A stretch of 64,000 nucleotides of DNA from Brachycybe producta (Eukaryota; Arthropoda; Diplopoda; Playtdesmida; Andrognathidae). A model generated the notes under the pieces. That model was not told where the DNA came from, did not search any database, and saw only the letters and a list, made by a program, of their open reading frames with translations. The position numbers were made by a program, and so were the translations under genes. Where the stretch lies: contig JAUPFP010000004.1 of the NCBI GenBank assembly GCA_036925085.1, positions 572,001 to 636,000 of the forward strand. Reading direction: 5' to 3'. Position 1 is the first letter of the stretch; each line of letters begins with the position of its first letter. Shown piece by piece: positions 16,163-28,215 of the stretch.

Positions 16163-16306
16163 ATTACTCTGCAAGCAGCCAAGAAAGCCTGTTTCAGAGG
16201 GACAAAAAGTCCAATTTCTCTATGTGAAATGCATTGTCAAAACATAAAAATATAAAACCAATAACAATTGTAATGTGTTCTGGTGCAGCTGAAATAATGC
16301 ATTGTC
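16163..16306 (+). repeat. Interspersed repeat B, copy 1
   Basis: This block aligns by eye with 54,048-54,205. Shared words include GCAAGCA.CCAAGA, AAAAGTCCAATT, ATTGTCAAAA, CCAATAACAATTG and TTCTGGTGCAGCTGAAATAA. The 17-bp TIRs seen around the 54-kb copy are not visible here. Confidence 0.75.
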
Positions 16307-17319
16307 AGAAAATTAATAAGAGCTTCATAATACAAGTTTATTTTCATGCATACAATCCTCTGCAAAAGAGTTCTATTGTCTTACCATCCTAGAAACAAAT
16401 GACAAGTAAAAATCAAAATCTCTTGTTCGAAAAATCTTATTAAAAAAAATATTTTGTTAAGAGACCATGGTGGTCTCCCCACATTCCAAATATAATTCCC
16501 AAAACAGTTTACTTGAAGTTTTTTTTAGGAACAGAGCCTTCTATCATAACCTACTGTATGTTTGAGAGAGAAAAAAATACTATTCAGTCTACTGTTTTAT
16601 TAGCATTGTCATAATATTGTATCAACAAAACATTATTGTAAAACAGAATTGAAAATTTAAGCTAATAAGTTGTGAAATTAAAAACTGGAATTCATAAATA
16701 AAGCAAAAAAACATGCAATCACAAAAACTGGTCAGAGGGAGGCTAGAGTTACTGTACAACTTGCATGATGTAGTAGTAGGTTTACTTTGGCCTTTAACCA
16801 AGTCTCTTTGATTGTAAAACACATTATTCTAATTACCTTATTCAGGAGTACAATTTTTCCTGTAATTCAGTAAAATACTCTTTAAAAACATTTTACGATA
16901 TCTCTACTTTGAACAATTCTGAAATCAAAATGGTCAATCCTACTATAAAAGTACAATTAGCTCAAAAACGATGACAAACGTGACGAACATTTAAAAACAG
17001 TAGAAAGAAAAAGACAAGTTTTACTTTTTATTGGTGCACTTTAATTGTCAATCTCTTATCCCAAGCATTATATCAAAGTGAGGTAGCCTCATCATCATCC
17101 TCATCAATGTATATATTTTTTTTTCAATAGAAAAAAAACAAAAAAAACAAGAAAGATTGGTAAAAAAGGGGGGCTGAAAATGTGAAGAAGAAAAAAAACA
17201 TCCCTTCCACCACCTCATCACATACTAAAGCCACAACCATGAATATTGATTGAATGGGAGGAGGACCCCCTTTTCCAATAAAAAAACAAGCTTTTCCTAT
17301 CGAGAGCAATTAGCAAAAA

Positions 17320-17352
17320 CGATCAAACTCACCTATAGATTGAAAAAAAAGT
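17320..17352 (-). promoter_or_regulatory. Recursive splice site (zero-length exon) candidate
   Basis: On the minus strand a pyrimidine tract (CTTTTTTTTCAATCTATAG) is followed immediately by GTGAGTTTG. That is a complete acceptor abutting a complete donor, with the junction between 17,333 and 17,332. This is the form of ratchet points used to remove long introns stepwise, best known from Drosophila. It lies about 9.1 kb after the 5' splice site and 5.6 kb before the 3' splice site of a 14.7-kb intron on the same strand. Confidence 0.45.
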
Positions 17353-17944
17353 GCTACTATTACCACCACCACTACTACTACTATAAGTCCATCTTCTATA
17401 GACACATTCGTCAAACATGAAAGAAAGAAAAACTAGTACAATTAAAATACAAGTCACGTTAGCCAAAAATAAAAAAAAAATCCTCTGAAAAGTCCCACTC
17501 AAATTCTTGAAACCCCCTCTTCTTAAGTCCACAGTTGCAGTGGTCAGAGAATAAAAAAATGTACCACAATTAAAAACAAAAGAAACAATTTTTTTTCAAC
17601 CAAAATGGATTTGCTGACAAATTATATTGAAACAAGTCCACCACTAACACCATACAATGGGTTTGCAAACAACAGCCAGACTATTTTCTACTTTTGTTGT
17701 TTCATCAAAAAAAAGCAGATGCACATAAGTTCAAAAAATAATATCAAAAAGGAAATAATAAATTATAAATAATACAAAAAAATGTTCTATCCTTACAGCA
17801 ATCGGTGGCCGGTCATAAAAGATGAGCAATTAACAGGTTGATTCAGGCGAATATTTCGCCACATAAGATAGAAAGAAAGTAGTGGATTTTATAATAATGA
17901 TAATAACAGTATATAGTTGAGGTTAATACCTGGCCCATTACTGA

Positions 17945-17962
17945 AATAAATATTAATATTAA

Positions 17963-18018
<56 letters not shown>
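17945..18018. repeat. (TTAATA)n(TA)n microsatellite
   Basis: A few TTAATA units lead into about 25 TA units. Confidence 0.95.
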
Positions 18019-18020
<2 letters not shown>

Positions 18021-18369
18021 ACCCCCACCTCCTCAATATAAATAAACGTTGAAGAAGGAGACGCCAATCATAAAAGAATTAATTCTCAAAGACAAACAAA
18101 CTATTTGGAAAAAGAAGAATGAATGGTTGGACCACCTTGTTGAAAATGATGATGAGTGGGAGGGGTGGGGGACAAGATGGGTGCCATAAAATGCTAATTC
18201 AAAATAAAAAGTGAAATTAATCAGCCCTCTATAATGTCTTAATATAAAAAAGGAAGAATGAACTTCCATACTATGTATGGACACAGTGAACATAATGAAG
18301 ACTATAAAAGAGCCCTTGGCACACAGACCACTTTTCAACAGCAAAATGAAGTCAGGTTGTCGCCAAAAC

Positions 18370-18625
18370 GGATCACCTTGAGTCTTTCTATAAAAAAAAT
18401 ACAGTGAAATTACACAGTTTAACGACCTTCGACTTTATTGTTTAACTGGAAAAGTGGTCAGTGTATTCCAACTCTTTAAGATTCTTTGAAAGACATAATT
18501 TGAGTCTTTTCATAGAAAATACATTGCAACCATATTGCAAACACACAGAACAACCACCTTCGATTTCATTTTGCAGTCAAAAAGTGGTCAGTGTATTTCA
18601 ACCCTTAGACTGTTTGAAGGATAGA
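18370..18625 (+). repeat. Imperfect tandem duplication, period about 132 bp
   Basis: The order TTGAGTCTTTxxATA, CCTTCGAxTTxATT, AAGTGGTCAGTGTATTxCAA, CTxTTTGAA occurs twice. The second GTGGTCAGTGTATT lies 132 bp after the first. Confidence 0.8.
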
Positions 18626-18875
18626 AAAAACTCCTTTTTCTATAAAAAAAAAAAAAGTGGAGAAACTATAAATTTTTTAGAGTTTGCCTAAAACTAAAAA
18701 AAAACATTTGCCATCACAATTGATAACAAATTTACTTTGTGAGTTTCTACTTTTTATATATATCTAATATATATTTATACTCATATAAAGTTTTAATGGC
18801 TAATTTTTTATTGTAGGCAATTTTAAATTCAGATGAGATGTAAAACGAATCAATTATTCAAATGTTATCACAAAC

Positions 18876-18876
<1 letters not shown>

Positions 18877-18912
<36 letters not shown>
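18877..18912. repeat. (GA)n microsatellite
   Basis: About 17 GA units. Shorter GA runs occur at 20,022-20,042, 38,525-38,538, 45,200-45,222 and 54,214-54,234. Confidence 0.95.
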
Positions 18913-18915
<3 letters not shown>

Positions 18916-20681
18916 TACCAACTACTGTAACAAGAATAAATATTATTTGAAGGCTTAATTAAGACACCTGCACAGGTGTTTTTTTTTAGTTAAGTCTTTT
19001 CAATACTTTATTTTCTAGAAAAAAGACCTTAGACATTTAATAAGTTGAAAATGAAGCCTTGGACAGTAAGTTGGATTCTGGTGCAATTAAAATTAAAGAT
19101 GTTTTTTTTTGTCAACCATCATTCATGAACAATGCTTCAAGTATCGGTAAAAGTTATTATAAAATCAATAAAAAAAGGAGACTCAGTCATATATGATTCA
19201 TTGATAAATTTGTAGGACATCACCATTTTATACATGCCTGCATGCATTCAATGTAATAATGAATAACACGAAATGCAGGTATAAAAAAAAGCTTAAGTTG
19301 ATTCACCTGCATCATTTAGGACAACAAAGAACTCAGCAGGAGAGAGATTCTCAGGTATGTTAAGGTCCCAACCAACCAACCACTATATTATTTGTAATGT
19401 ATGTGTAGTAAGTATAATTAGCGTAAAAAAAAGGTACTGATCAATAAAATGTTGTGTCCCATTCTAGATGATGAATATGCATTGACTATTAACACACAAT
19501 AGTTCGTGATAAAGCAAACAACGCCTGTTTTTTGTAGATATTTTTTTTTCTATCAAAAATTGGAAGAAGCAAAAAAAAAAAAAAAATGGGTAAACAACGT
19601 GTGGAAGAAATTTGTTTCGCATCATTTTCATCGCTAAATATTTTTCTGAAGAGTTCGAACAATGAACAACTTTTGGATAGAAAATAACCGGCTATTTATA
19701 TGCATATATAATCATAATAAATGCAATAATAGAGAGAGAAGTTGTGCAGTGAAGGTGGTTATAAGTTATAATGATCAGGGAGGAGGAGATCATTGCAAAC
19801 ACAAAGTCATTACAATTTTTTATGAGTAGCCATGACCAACCCCTAAAAAAATGATTTTCATAAGCTAGGGAAAAAAAATAATAATAATGGAAAATGGCAC
19901 TTTCTAACAAATAGTTGTGCATCATAAAGTTTCATACTAATATATAAAAAATAATGATGACGTCAAGGAGACACACACACATGTTATCCCTATATGTTTA
20001 CCATAATATTATTATACAAAGAGAGAGAGAGAGAGAGAGAGTAATGGACAGTAGTAGACAATTAGTAGGTGCTCCCCACCCCATACCTTTTTTGTTAGAA
20101 CCCCTTTACACTTGAATATAAATATCATTGATTCATTATTTATTCATCATCACATCAGCATAATATTACCTAGATACATAATATTTATATTCAAACAGGA
20201 AAAAAAAAATCTTGGATCGATCATAAATATTGCAAAAAAAAATATACTTTTTAAAAACATTATGCCAGAATTTTTTTTTAATAATTGCAGTATATAAATC
20301 GAGATATAAATATATAACCACCAGATGTCGAAGTTTATAACTTCATTCAAAACGTATTTTATATTGTTTGTACTGATGGTGGTGACATCATCATCAAATA
20401 AATACTCAACTCACTCAGCCTTTTGTCGCCGCACCTACAATATTTTTGTCATCACTCATCATCAGGTGTTTATATCCTGCTGAATGAGGCCGTTATTTGT
20501 TTTTAAAAAAATTTCAAAAAATCATTTTTTTTAAGAAAATAACCCTATTTTTTAAAAATAATAGTTAAATCACAATACTCAATATCTTATCGGATAAAGC
20601 CTTCATTGTTTAAAGAATTATTTTGTTGGCATTTTACACAAATAATTATTTTAAGAGGGGGAGGGGTTAGGTGTAAATACG

Positions 20682-20996
20682 TCTAGAATTCTGGTTATTC
20701 TTTCAGGAGCAAAAATAAAATAAAACTTTTAGAAACTAGAAGATGCAATAATGTTGATACATACGTACATTTTAAAGTAAATTGAAATGACCCAACTCCA
20801 AGCAGACAATATTTTTTTTTTAAATTTCTGTACATAAAAAGTTTATTTTAAAAGATATCAACAATGGAAATACTATTAAGCGATTCAGCTACCGGTCTAG
20901 TTTTTACAATAGAAAATATTGATTTATTCTTCTAGTTTGTAAAACACGTTCAATTTTTAATGTTGCTTCGAAAACACAGAATAACCAAAGTTTGAT
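20682..20996. mobile_element. TIR family A copy
   Basis: It carries the family's two inverted arms: TTAGAAACTAGAAG...AAAGTAAA and AAGTTTATTTTAAAAGATATCAACA...CTAGTTT. They are separated by the core GACCCAACTCCAAGCAGACAATATTTTT. The outer words CTGGTTATTCT and AGAATAACCAAAG are present. Confidence 0.7.
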
Positions 20997-21035
20997 TCTA
21001 GTGGTCTATGTGAGTTACATATTTCACAATGACTT

Positions 21036-21470
21036 AAGCCTGGTTTACACGGGTAGAGTTTTTAGTAGAGTAGAGTAGCGAGGAGAGTAGACTCTACTCG
21101 CTACTCTACCAAAAATGGTTTTAGGACCGTTCACACGATAGAAAAAGAAAAGTTACAACAAATGTCTTGCATAACGTGTTGGACTGAACTGAACTCTACC
21201 AGTCACTCTACTCTACTGAAGAAAGTTGAGTCTACACGGGTATAGTGGGGAGGCTAGTAGAGTGTTTCAAGGTGGAGGGGGTCAGTAGAGTAGAGCTACT
21301 TTGCCACTCTTTGCCTACTCTACTCTACCAGCAAACCAGTACTCTACCAGCAAACCAGTACTCTACTGTAAACTCTACTCTATTGCGATTTTTGCCGGGT
21401 TTCTAAGGGTAGAGTTACTCTACTCTACCCAGTACTCTACTAAAAACTCTACCCGTGTAAACCAGGCTTT
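21036..21470. mobile_element. Foldback/MITE-like element full of CTCTAC repeats
   Basis: The element starts AAGCCTGGTTTACACGGGTA and ends with the reverse complement, extending through GAGTTTTTAGTAGAGTA. The whole 435 bp is dominated by CTCTAC/GTAGAG heptamer-like words in both orientations. No coding frame belongs to it. It lies between two copies of the other TIR family. Confidence 0.8.
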
Positions 21471-21547
21471 ACTAATAAAACAAGCGTTTTCAATTATTGT
21501 AATTTGAAAAATACGAGCTTACATTCTATAATCTGAAAAAAAAACTG

Positions 21548-21870
21548 CTGGTTTAGAAAGTAGAAGGGCTGATCGATCACTTAAAAATATGTCCATGTTG
21601 ATATTTTTTAAAATAAGCGTTTTATGTAAATTTGAAAACGACCTAACTTTAAATGTGTAATTGTAATTGAATTATGAATTATGTGTCATTGTACATTAAT
21701 TGTAACAGACGATTTTTTTTTTAATTTTTGTCTGTAAAAAGTTTATTTTGAAAGATAACAACTTGAAAATATTAAGTGATTCAGCTATGTCCGCTTTCTT
21801 GTTTCTAACACACCTTTAATTTCTCCTTACAGGGAAGAATCACACATGCTGAAAAATCAGCAGAAATTAA
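21548..21870. mobile_element. TIR family A copy
   Basis: Both arms are recognisable: GAAAGTAGAAGGGCTGATCG with ATCACTTAAAAATATGTCC, and AAAAAGTTTATTTTGAAAGA with TATTAAGTGATTCAGCTA. It lies about 80 bp from the CTCTAC-rich element. Confidence 0.65.
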
Positions 21871-23548
21871 AAATCAGATTATTTCTATGATCCTTTTCAC
21901 TAAAATATATATGGCGCTTCTGTTAAATTCCTTACAAAGTGAAATTCCGTAGAATTTTATTATGCATGTGTGTTTCTTCCCTCAGTTTTAAGAAGAAAAT
22001 CAAGTTCCCGAAAACGCAAAATACCTTTTTCATAGGAGTGTAACCCTTAGAAATTTTACCCGAATTCCTTCTCTCTGCTGGAATATAACTGTCCATTTCT
22101 TCAGACTCAATAACATGAAGAAACTCAAAACTTTTAGATGCAATCATTTTCATTAATAAATAACTTTTAAAACTAAAAAAAAGACTGAACTTAACTGTCC
22201 ATGTGTAAAGTTACAACTGAAATTCGAAACTTGATACCAACTCCCTCCTACCTCATATAGAAAAAATAGATACGTGTTATTTTTTTCCAAAAAAAAAAAA
22301 ACTCTTTATCTTTATAATTTTTACAAAACAAAATTTCTATGGCGACGGGTGGGCATAAGACTCAGTAAGGGGGTAAAGATATCAAGATTTACGTCACTTA
22401 TCCTTCCGATAACACTTTTTTGTGTGTGTATCCGATCTGATTTCATTATTAACTTTTTTGGATGAATTTTTTCGAACTTTCACTTGAAGGTTAGAAACTT
22501 CGAAAAGAGAAATTATGTAATTAATACAATAAATACATACAGTACACACACACATATTATAACCCATCTGCTCAAGCCCATCCCAATTCCCACCACAAGA
22601 AAAATGTTTTAATAACCCCATACACAGGTCCCATTTAATAATGCACCTACCTCTCTTTCTCCCTATTAGGTCCTTTATATATATAATTACTAAACAACAA
22701 TGAAATTGGGAGACAAAAAAGATCATTACACAATTATGATTTTGTTTTTCGACTGAAAAATGAAAACTATGTGAGGTTTTCAAATACATAGAGAAGATAT
22801 TTAACAAAAAATAATAATTATGGGTGTCAAGTTAAGATTTTGGTCTTGTTTTAACTTTTTAAACATGAAGAAAAACTTTAATTATTTTACAAAAAAAACA
22901 AGTTGATAACGGAAAGAAATTAAATATAATTTCACTGTTTTTTTCTGCTTTGGTTGTCTATGCTCATTTAGAACCAATTTCGATGGTTTTTGCAACTTTT
23001 ACTTCCAACAGAGTTAAAGGTAGATAGATAGAAAGAGAGTGAGACCCCTATAATTTTCGACATAATTTCTACCCTTAGAAAAGAAAAAAAAAACATCAAC
23101 TAAGTTCTACTAACCCATCCCCCTTTTCCCTCATTTAAGAAAAATGTATGTCTGGTCATTGTTAAAATAGCAATAACAACTGCTAAGTCTACTTACAACA
23201 ACCAAGGAATGGGTGATGATTTTCACCATTTAACAAGACTTACAAACTCTTAAGACCACATTTTGAAGTGTCCATTTTCAAAACAACTATGTACATTCAT
23301 TCAATCTTAAGGATGTCATCTGTTATAACAAGACCTATATAACATTTTTCACTCAAAAAAAAAAAAGTCACAGGATATCATCATATCATCATTCAAACGG
23401 AAGTTACTTGTGGTAGTGATTATAAAATGTTGGAAAACTTTTGGTTGCTAAGGCAGAGTAGGGCCTACTCATTACAACAAAACCAGACACAACTGCTGAG
23501 ACTGGCATTGATACAAGGGTTTCGAATATAAAAATCAAAAACAGTTGT

Positions 23549-23856
23549 AAAGCCTAGTACACACTTGGAAACAAATCATATCGAAACTGTCTAGTGATTG
23601 TCGAGATATATTTGCAAGACTTTGTATGTATCTAGACAGTATTTATACATTATCATGCGTCCATACTTAATTTCTGTTGCACAAGATGTAACATATTTTC
23701 CATTTCGAATGAGAGGCTCGGAAAGCTTGTATCGCAAAATCCCCGGACTTCGGAACATTCTCTCCAGAACGTCTTGCAAATGTATCTCAACAGCCACTAG
23801 ACAACGCCAGACAATAGTGTTGCGCGACTTTGTATCCAAGTGTATATCCTAGGCTT
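23549..23856. mobile_element. TIR element (AAGCCTAG family)
   Basis: The left end AAGCCTAGTACACACTTGGA pairs with the right end TCCAAGTGTATATCCTAGGCTT. The termini resemble those of the 21.0-kb element (AAGCCTGGTTTACAC), so the two may belong to related families. The interior contains repeated words around GCGACTTTGTATCC. A second partial block with the same words follows at about 23,930-24,010. Confidence 0.7.
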
Positions 23857-25739
23857 ACATGTTACATGTTGCACAATAGAAGTTAGGTATGGACACCTGA
23901 TAAAAAGTGATAGTGTATAAGATACAAAGTCTCGCAACTGTATCTTCGAAAGTCGCTAGACAAGTCCCGATACATCGTTGCGCGACTTTGTAGCAAAGTG
24001 AATAACAAGGCAAATTTTCAACCGTTTGAGAGAAAACCACCAACTTTTAATGTAAAGAATAGGAAAGTTGAACAATGTTTCCCATTCAGGATGGGACTTA
24101 TTTTTTAGTGAAAAAAAAACCGTTGGACAACAGCAAGGTTATGATGACGGAATCTTAAAACATTTACTTTCATTAACTTTTTTTCTTATAGTGTGGACGT
24201 GTTTCTGTAACTTTTTTAAACTTAAATCTCAGCAGATGAGTTTGTTTCATTTTGTTGCAATGTGTACTCGGCTCACTGTCACATAAAAAAACTAACTCTC
24301 GTTATTTAGTTTTAGTGAAAGTTTTGTTATTTTTTTTTGGGCTCACTTATAAACAAATGTTGGACATGGGTCATTCTAAAGAAAGTGAACTTTTTCAAGC
24401 AACATAAGACATATTTGATTTTTTTTTCTGTAAAGAGAAAAATGTCAGTTATGCATACAATTATAAGTGTATAATTGGCACACAAATCCCCCCTTTTTTC
24501 TCTTTAAATGTTTTTTCATATTTTTTTGTTGCTTCTGTGTTTATTATAAATACTTTCTTTTTTTTTTAACTTGACTCTTAAGTCGTGTAACTTCATTCTC
24601 AACTAATAAGTAGTTTTATGCTTGTTTTGTATCAACATTCTTCATGAAGCAAGTTAAAAGAAATATATATATATAAAGAAAATCCCATTGTTTTAAAGTA
24701 GAAAGAAAAAATAAGGAGGAGTTTAACTCTCGAGAGTTTTTTTTTGTATCCTCAACTCATATGGACAGACAAAACACACAAGACACAACAACAACAATTC
24801 AGTAATTTCAGTATCTCAGTTGGTTGTATGTTAAATTCAAAACGAGAGAGAGACCGAGTCTTAAGTCTCATTTTGAAAAGTTCAACTAAACTGGTTTTAA
24901 ATCTTTTTCTTTCTCTTTAAACATTATAAACTGATACACTGACCGAAGAAGTGAATGGACACACAGATAGACATAAGAATAAGTTGAAAGAAAAGAAAAA
25001 AGTGCGTGGTCTTTTTTTTTCTGGATGCACCAGAAACTCTCTTCAACTTGATGTTATTAGTTTTAAAAAAAGCCCCTTAGGTCTTACATAAAGTTTTCTC
25101 ACGACATTATATCAAATAATACCACCCATGTTACAGTTTATTATTAAAGAATAGACTGAATGCAGGTTTCTTTTATTTTAAAACTGATCCTTTTTTTTTT
25201 TGGTCTGCTAAGAAGTCAATTTAATACTTAACCTATATGTGGGTTTATATTATGAACACTAAAGTCTATAAGTATACAACTTCATAATCATCTTTTCAAT
25301 ATGAACAGTCAAGCAGTTTTGAATTTTTTTTTAAGCTAAATATTACTTCGATACAAAGTGGAAACTTTTAAATTAAGTCTGAATATTTATTCGAAATTAG
25401 AAGTAAAATCGAATTTGCATACATAATTTTCATAATGATATCTTTTAAAATAAACTTTGTATCATACATTATATTTTTTTTTAAAAAAAGTTTCGATAAA
25501 TTTAAAAATGGCTGCCATTAGTAATGGTTTCGAAAGTGTATAATATGCGTTAAACTTTTTGCAGGACCTACATTAAGATAGAATTTAAATTGGCTTAGAT
25601 ACTAGAATAATGGATGATGAATTGATGATGATGCAAAAAATTAAATGATAATGATGATGATGATATCTTTAAAAATAAATAAATGAAATAAACTTTTTGT
25701 TTTGTGGGATTGACATTTGTATATTCATTTTGTGCTTGA

Positions 25740-25832
25740 CATGCGCTTGACAATGCTTAATGCTGCATGTGGACTTTTATGTTCCTCTGCCATAGGCCTA
25801 TTTGGCTGCTTGCAGAGTACTAATTGTAATTG
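25740..25832 (-). repeat. Interspersed repeat B, partial copy 3
   Basis: In reverse orientation it shares ACTCTGCAAGCAGCCAA, GGCAGAGGAA, AAAAGTCCA.ATGCAGCAT and GCATTGTCAA with the other two copies. The end carrying TGGTGCAGCTGAAATAA is missing. Confidence 0.6.
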
Positions 25833-25959
25833 TAATTAAGTCAGTTTGAAAATTATCTGTTTACAGCATTGTTTTTCTTGCATCTAATTTCTAAGATTTT
25901 TGAATTTTTTCTTTAAATATGCTCCTGAAATAAATGTTTGTATGAAGAATTGTCAATTT

Positions 25960-26135
25960 GGTTTGTTGTTCATCCAGCTTAAAAGTTTAAAACTTGTCAT
26001 TAAAAAGTTTATTTTTAAAGATATCGTCATGAAAACTACCAATGCAACTTCGTTTACTCTTCTAGTTTTAAATGTAATTTTTTATGCTTCAAATAGTTCT
26101 TTACTAAAAAAATTGCATCATGTTCGAAACTGAAA
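25960..26135. mobile_element. TIR family A, one arm
   Basis: Only the right arm is seen: AAAAAGTTTATTTTTAAAGA, TATCGTCATGAAAACTACC, then TTACTCTTCTAGTTTTAAAT. Confidence 0.5.
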
Positions 26136-26396
26136 TTTCCTTCGATTACGAGCCGAATAGCCTCTACATACGAGCTGGAGCTCGTACGGCTCTTTCGCGT
26201 TAATGCGGAGTAACTTACATAGCAACTACACAGGCTTAGCGGCTCCTAGAAAATTGAAGAAAAATTCTCAAAAATATGATTTATGGACACAACCATAATT
26301 CTATAAAATACCACACACACACACATTGAAGTGTCATTGGTGTCTAAATACAACACCAAAATATACCAAAACTTACGAGTGGATATAATAACTTAC

Positions 26397-26612
26397 CCCT
26401 TTGAGATTAATACTGACGTCACAAGGTGTACAGGCATCATGACGTGACATACTATAAGGAATATATCCAGGAATCGTGTAGATACTAGACTGACGAACTT
26501 TAGTCCTATCCAAATGAAGTACATCGCGATTATTATAAAAATCGTCTTCGCGTTCGTGATGATGATGATTATGATGATGAATATAAAATTCTTGAGGATC
26601 AGCGTAACTCAT
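26397..26612 (-). CDS. First coding exon of an unrecognised gene, His-rich N-terminus
   Basis: The exon runs from an ATG in good context (AAACAATGAG) to a strong donor, AAAGGG|GTAAGT, exactly 72 codons. It begins MSYADPQEFYIHHHNHHHH, continues acidic (EREDDFYNNRD), and ends SRHDACTPCDVSINLKG. There is no signal peptide or membrane segment. The His run is encoded by a CAT/CAC-rich stretch. It joins in phase 0 to an exon at 11,620-11,682, which supports a real gene. I do not recognise the family. Confidence 0.6.
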
Positions 26613-27924
26613 TGTTTATCACTTCTTCTTTTCTCCTAATTTTATAGAGTTTGGTTGTCCAAAATTGGCCGCACAACACATTCACCTATATACATATAGA
26701 ATTTGTTTTTTTAAAATATATATATATATATAAAAAAATGACCTTTCTCAAAAAAACGAAAATTAAAAAATCCAGAAATTATTATTAACCATCCAAGTTT
26801 TTTTTTATATCAAAATTTGATAATAAAAAAATTGACTCCTTTCGAAGAGTCTCCAAACTTATAATTCCACCAGTAAAAACCTTTTTATTCTTCTCGTTAT
26901 TTTTATGTCAAACACATTCTGAGAAGAATATGATGATGAAAAAACACAACAACAAATATCGGAAGTTGAATAAGTCCCAACATTGTAGTAATCACAGCAT
27001 TATTTGTTGTTCTCCGACCTTTAAAAAAATATATAAAACAATAAACTTTGCAAAAAAAAAAAAGAGTATTATCCGAAAATTTGTTTCAAAAATATATATA
27101 TAACACGAACACTGAACCAAAACCACGCGTTTGAATTAAAAATAAACAGACTGACTCGTTCACTCACTTTTTTTTATATTAACTGAACTATTTATAAAAT
27201 AGGAGAAAAAGTATGGAGAAGGAGGAGGAGGAGGAGGGTATTGGTCTTTTAAATTTGAACTATAGCAGAAGAAAAAAAAAAGTTTCTAGCCGAGTTTAAA
27301 CTTTGTTTTCCCCTTCACTGATTGGAAACAACTTAAAACTTACAATGTTATATACATACAACCTCACGTTGGCTTTCTGTGAGCCTGGAATGAAGTCACT
27401 CCAGTTAGTGGTGGTGGTGGACGTTCAACAACTTCAAAAATAGGGGAGGGTTTAACACACACACACCGGCGATCAGTCCATATTTACACCTGGAGGTAGA
27501 ACCAGTATACACAACCTATAATAATAATAAAAGATGAAAAAAACACCTTTAAAACATGCAGAATACCAACAAAAAAAAAAGATAATAGTTATTCAATACA
27601 AAAAAAATTGATATGCGTGAATAATTTTATATCAAACAGAAGAAAATGAGATTATGCTGCACTTTAAATAATAATATAAAAAAATAACACTGAACGCTTT
27701 CAACAAACTAACGTACTTAAAAAAAATGGCATGAAAAAACAAATTTAAGGAGTTATAAGCTTATTTGAATTGTAGCCATTTTTTTTGGTTGTTTCTTCCT
27801 TCAGAAAATTTTAAAATTGTTTCTATGTATAGACTTAACATGGTTCAATAGTTATTTTTAGATAAGTTACTACATAATGAAATGAATGTCAACTTTTCAC
27901 AGAAAGAAAGAAGTATTCAAAGTT

Positions 27925-28215
27925 AGTTAAGAAACTAGAATACTAGGTGATTGTGTTAAAAGTAGATTTGCACGGTAATATCTTAAAATAAAACCTATTG
28001 TAGTTTAAAAAATTATCCGAATTCCATTCTTTGTAATTGGTATAAACGTTTTTAGTGAAAAAAAAATGATTTTAAAATTGTCATATCGAAAAAGTTTATT
28101 TTAAAAGATACTGTCATGAAAACAATTTTTCAACGCATGTTATCTAACTATTCTGCGAGTAGTTAGTTTCTAACAAATTTTGAAAATTGTCTTGCAATTT
28201 TATTGCATCAACGTT
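27925..28215. mobile_element. TIR family A, divergent copy
   Basis: A left arm (AAACTAGAATACTAGGTGAT) and a right arm (AAAGTTTATTTTAAAAGATA, CTGTCATGAAAAC, AGTTAGTTTCTAACA) flank an AT-rich core. A further right-arm fragment follows at 28,420-28,500. Confidence 0.5.

Larger units (their letters stand above)
11683..26396 (-). other. Long (14.7 kb) intron of the unrecognised gene
   Basis: This interval separates two in-phase coding exons on the minus strand. It holds microsatellites (TA at 14.0 and 18.0 kb, GA at 18.9 and 20.0 kb), an imperfect 132-bp tandem duplication (18.4-18.6 kb), TIR elements at 20.7-23.9 kb, and a recursive-splice-site-like motif at 17,332. I saw no convincing additional coding exon. 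The intron assignment is an inference from the two flanking exons. Confidence 0.45.

Noticed and set aside
19296..19330. Second recursive-splice-like motif (GATGCAG|GTGAAT) on the minus strand
   Set aside because: No pyrimidine tract before the AG, so the acceptor half is poor.
22394..22807. 137-codon minus-strand frame
   Set aside because: Longest non-repeat frame in the left half, but Cys/Ile/Lys-rich AT-type composition, no recognised motif, and no convincing splice context; treated as chance.
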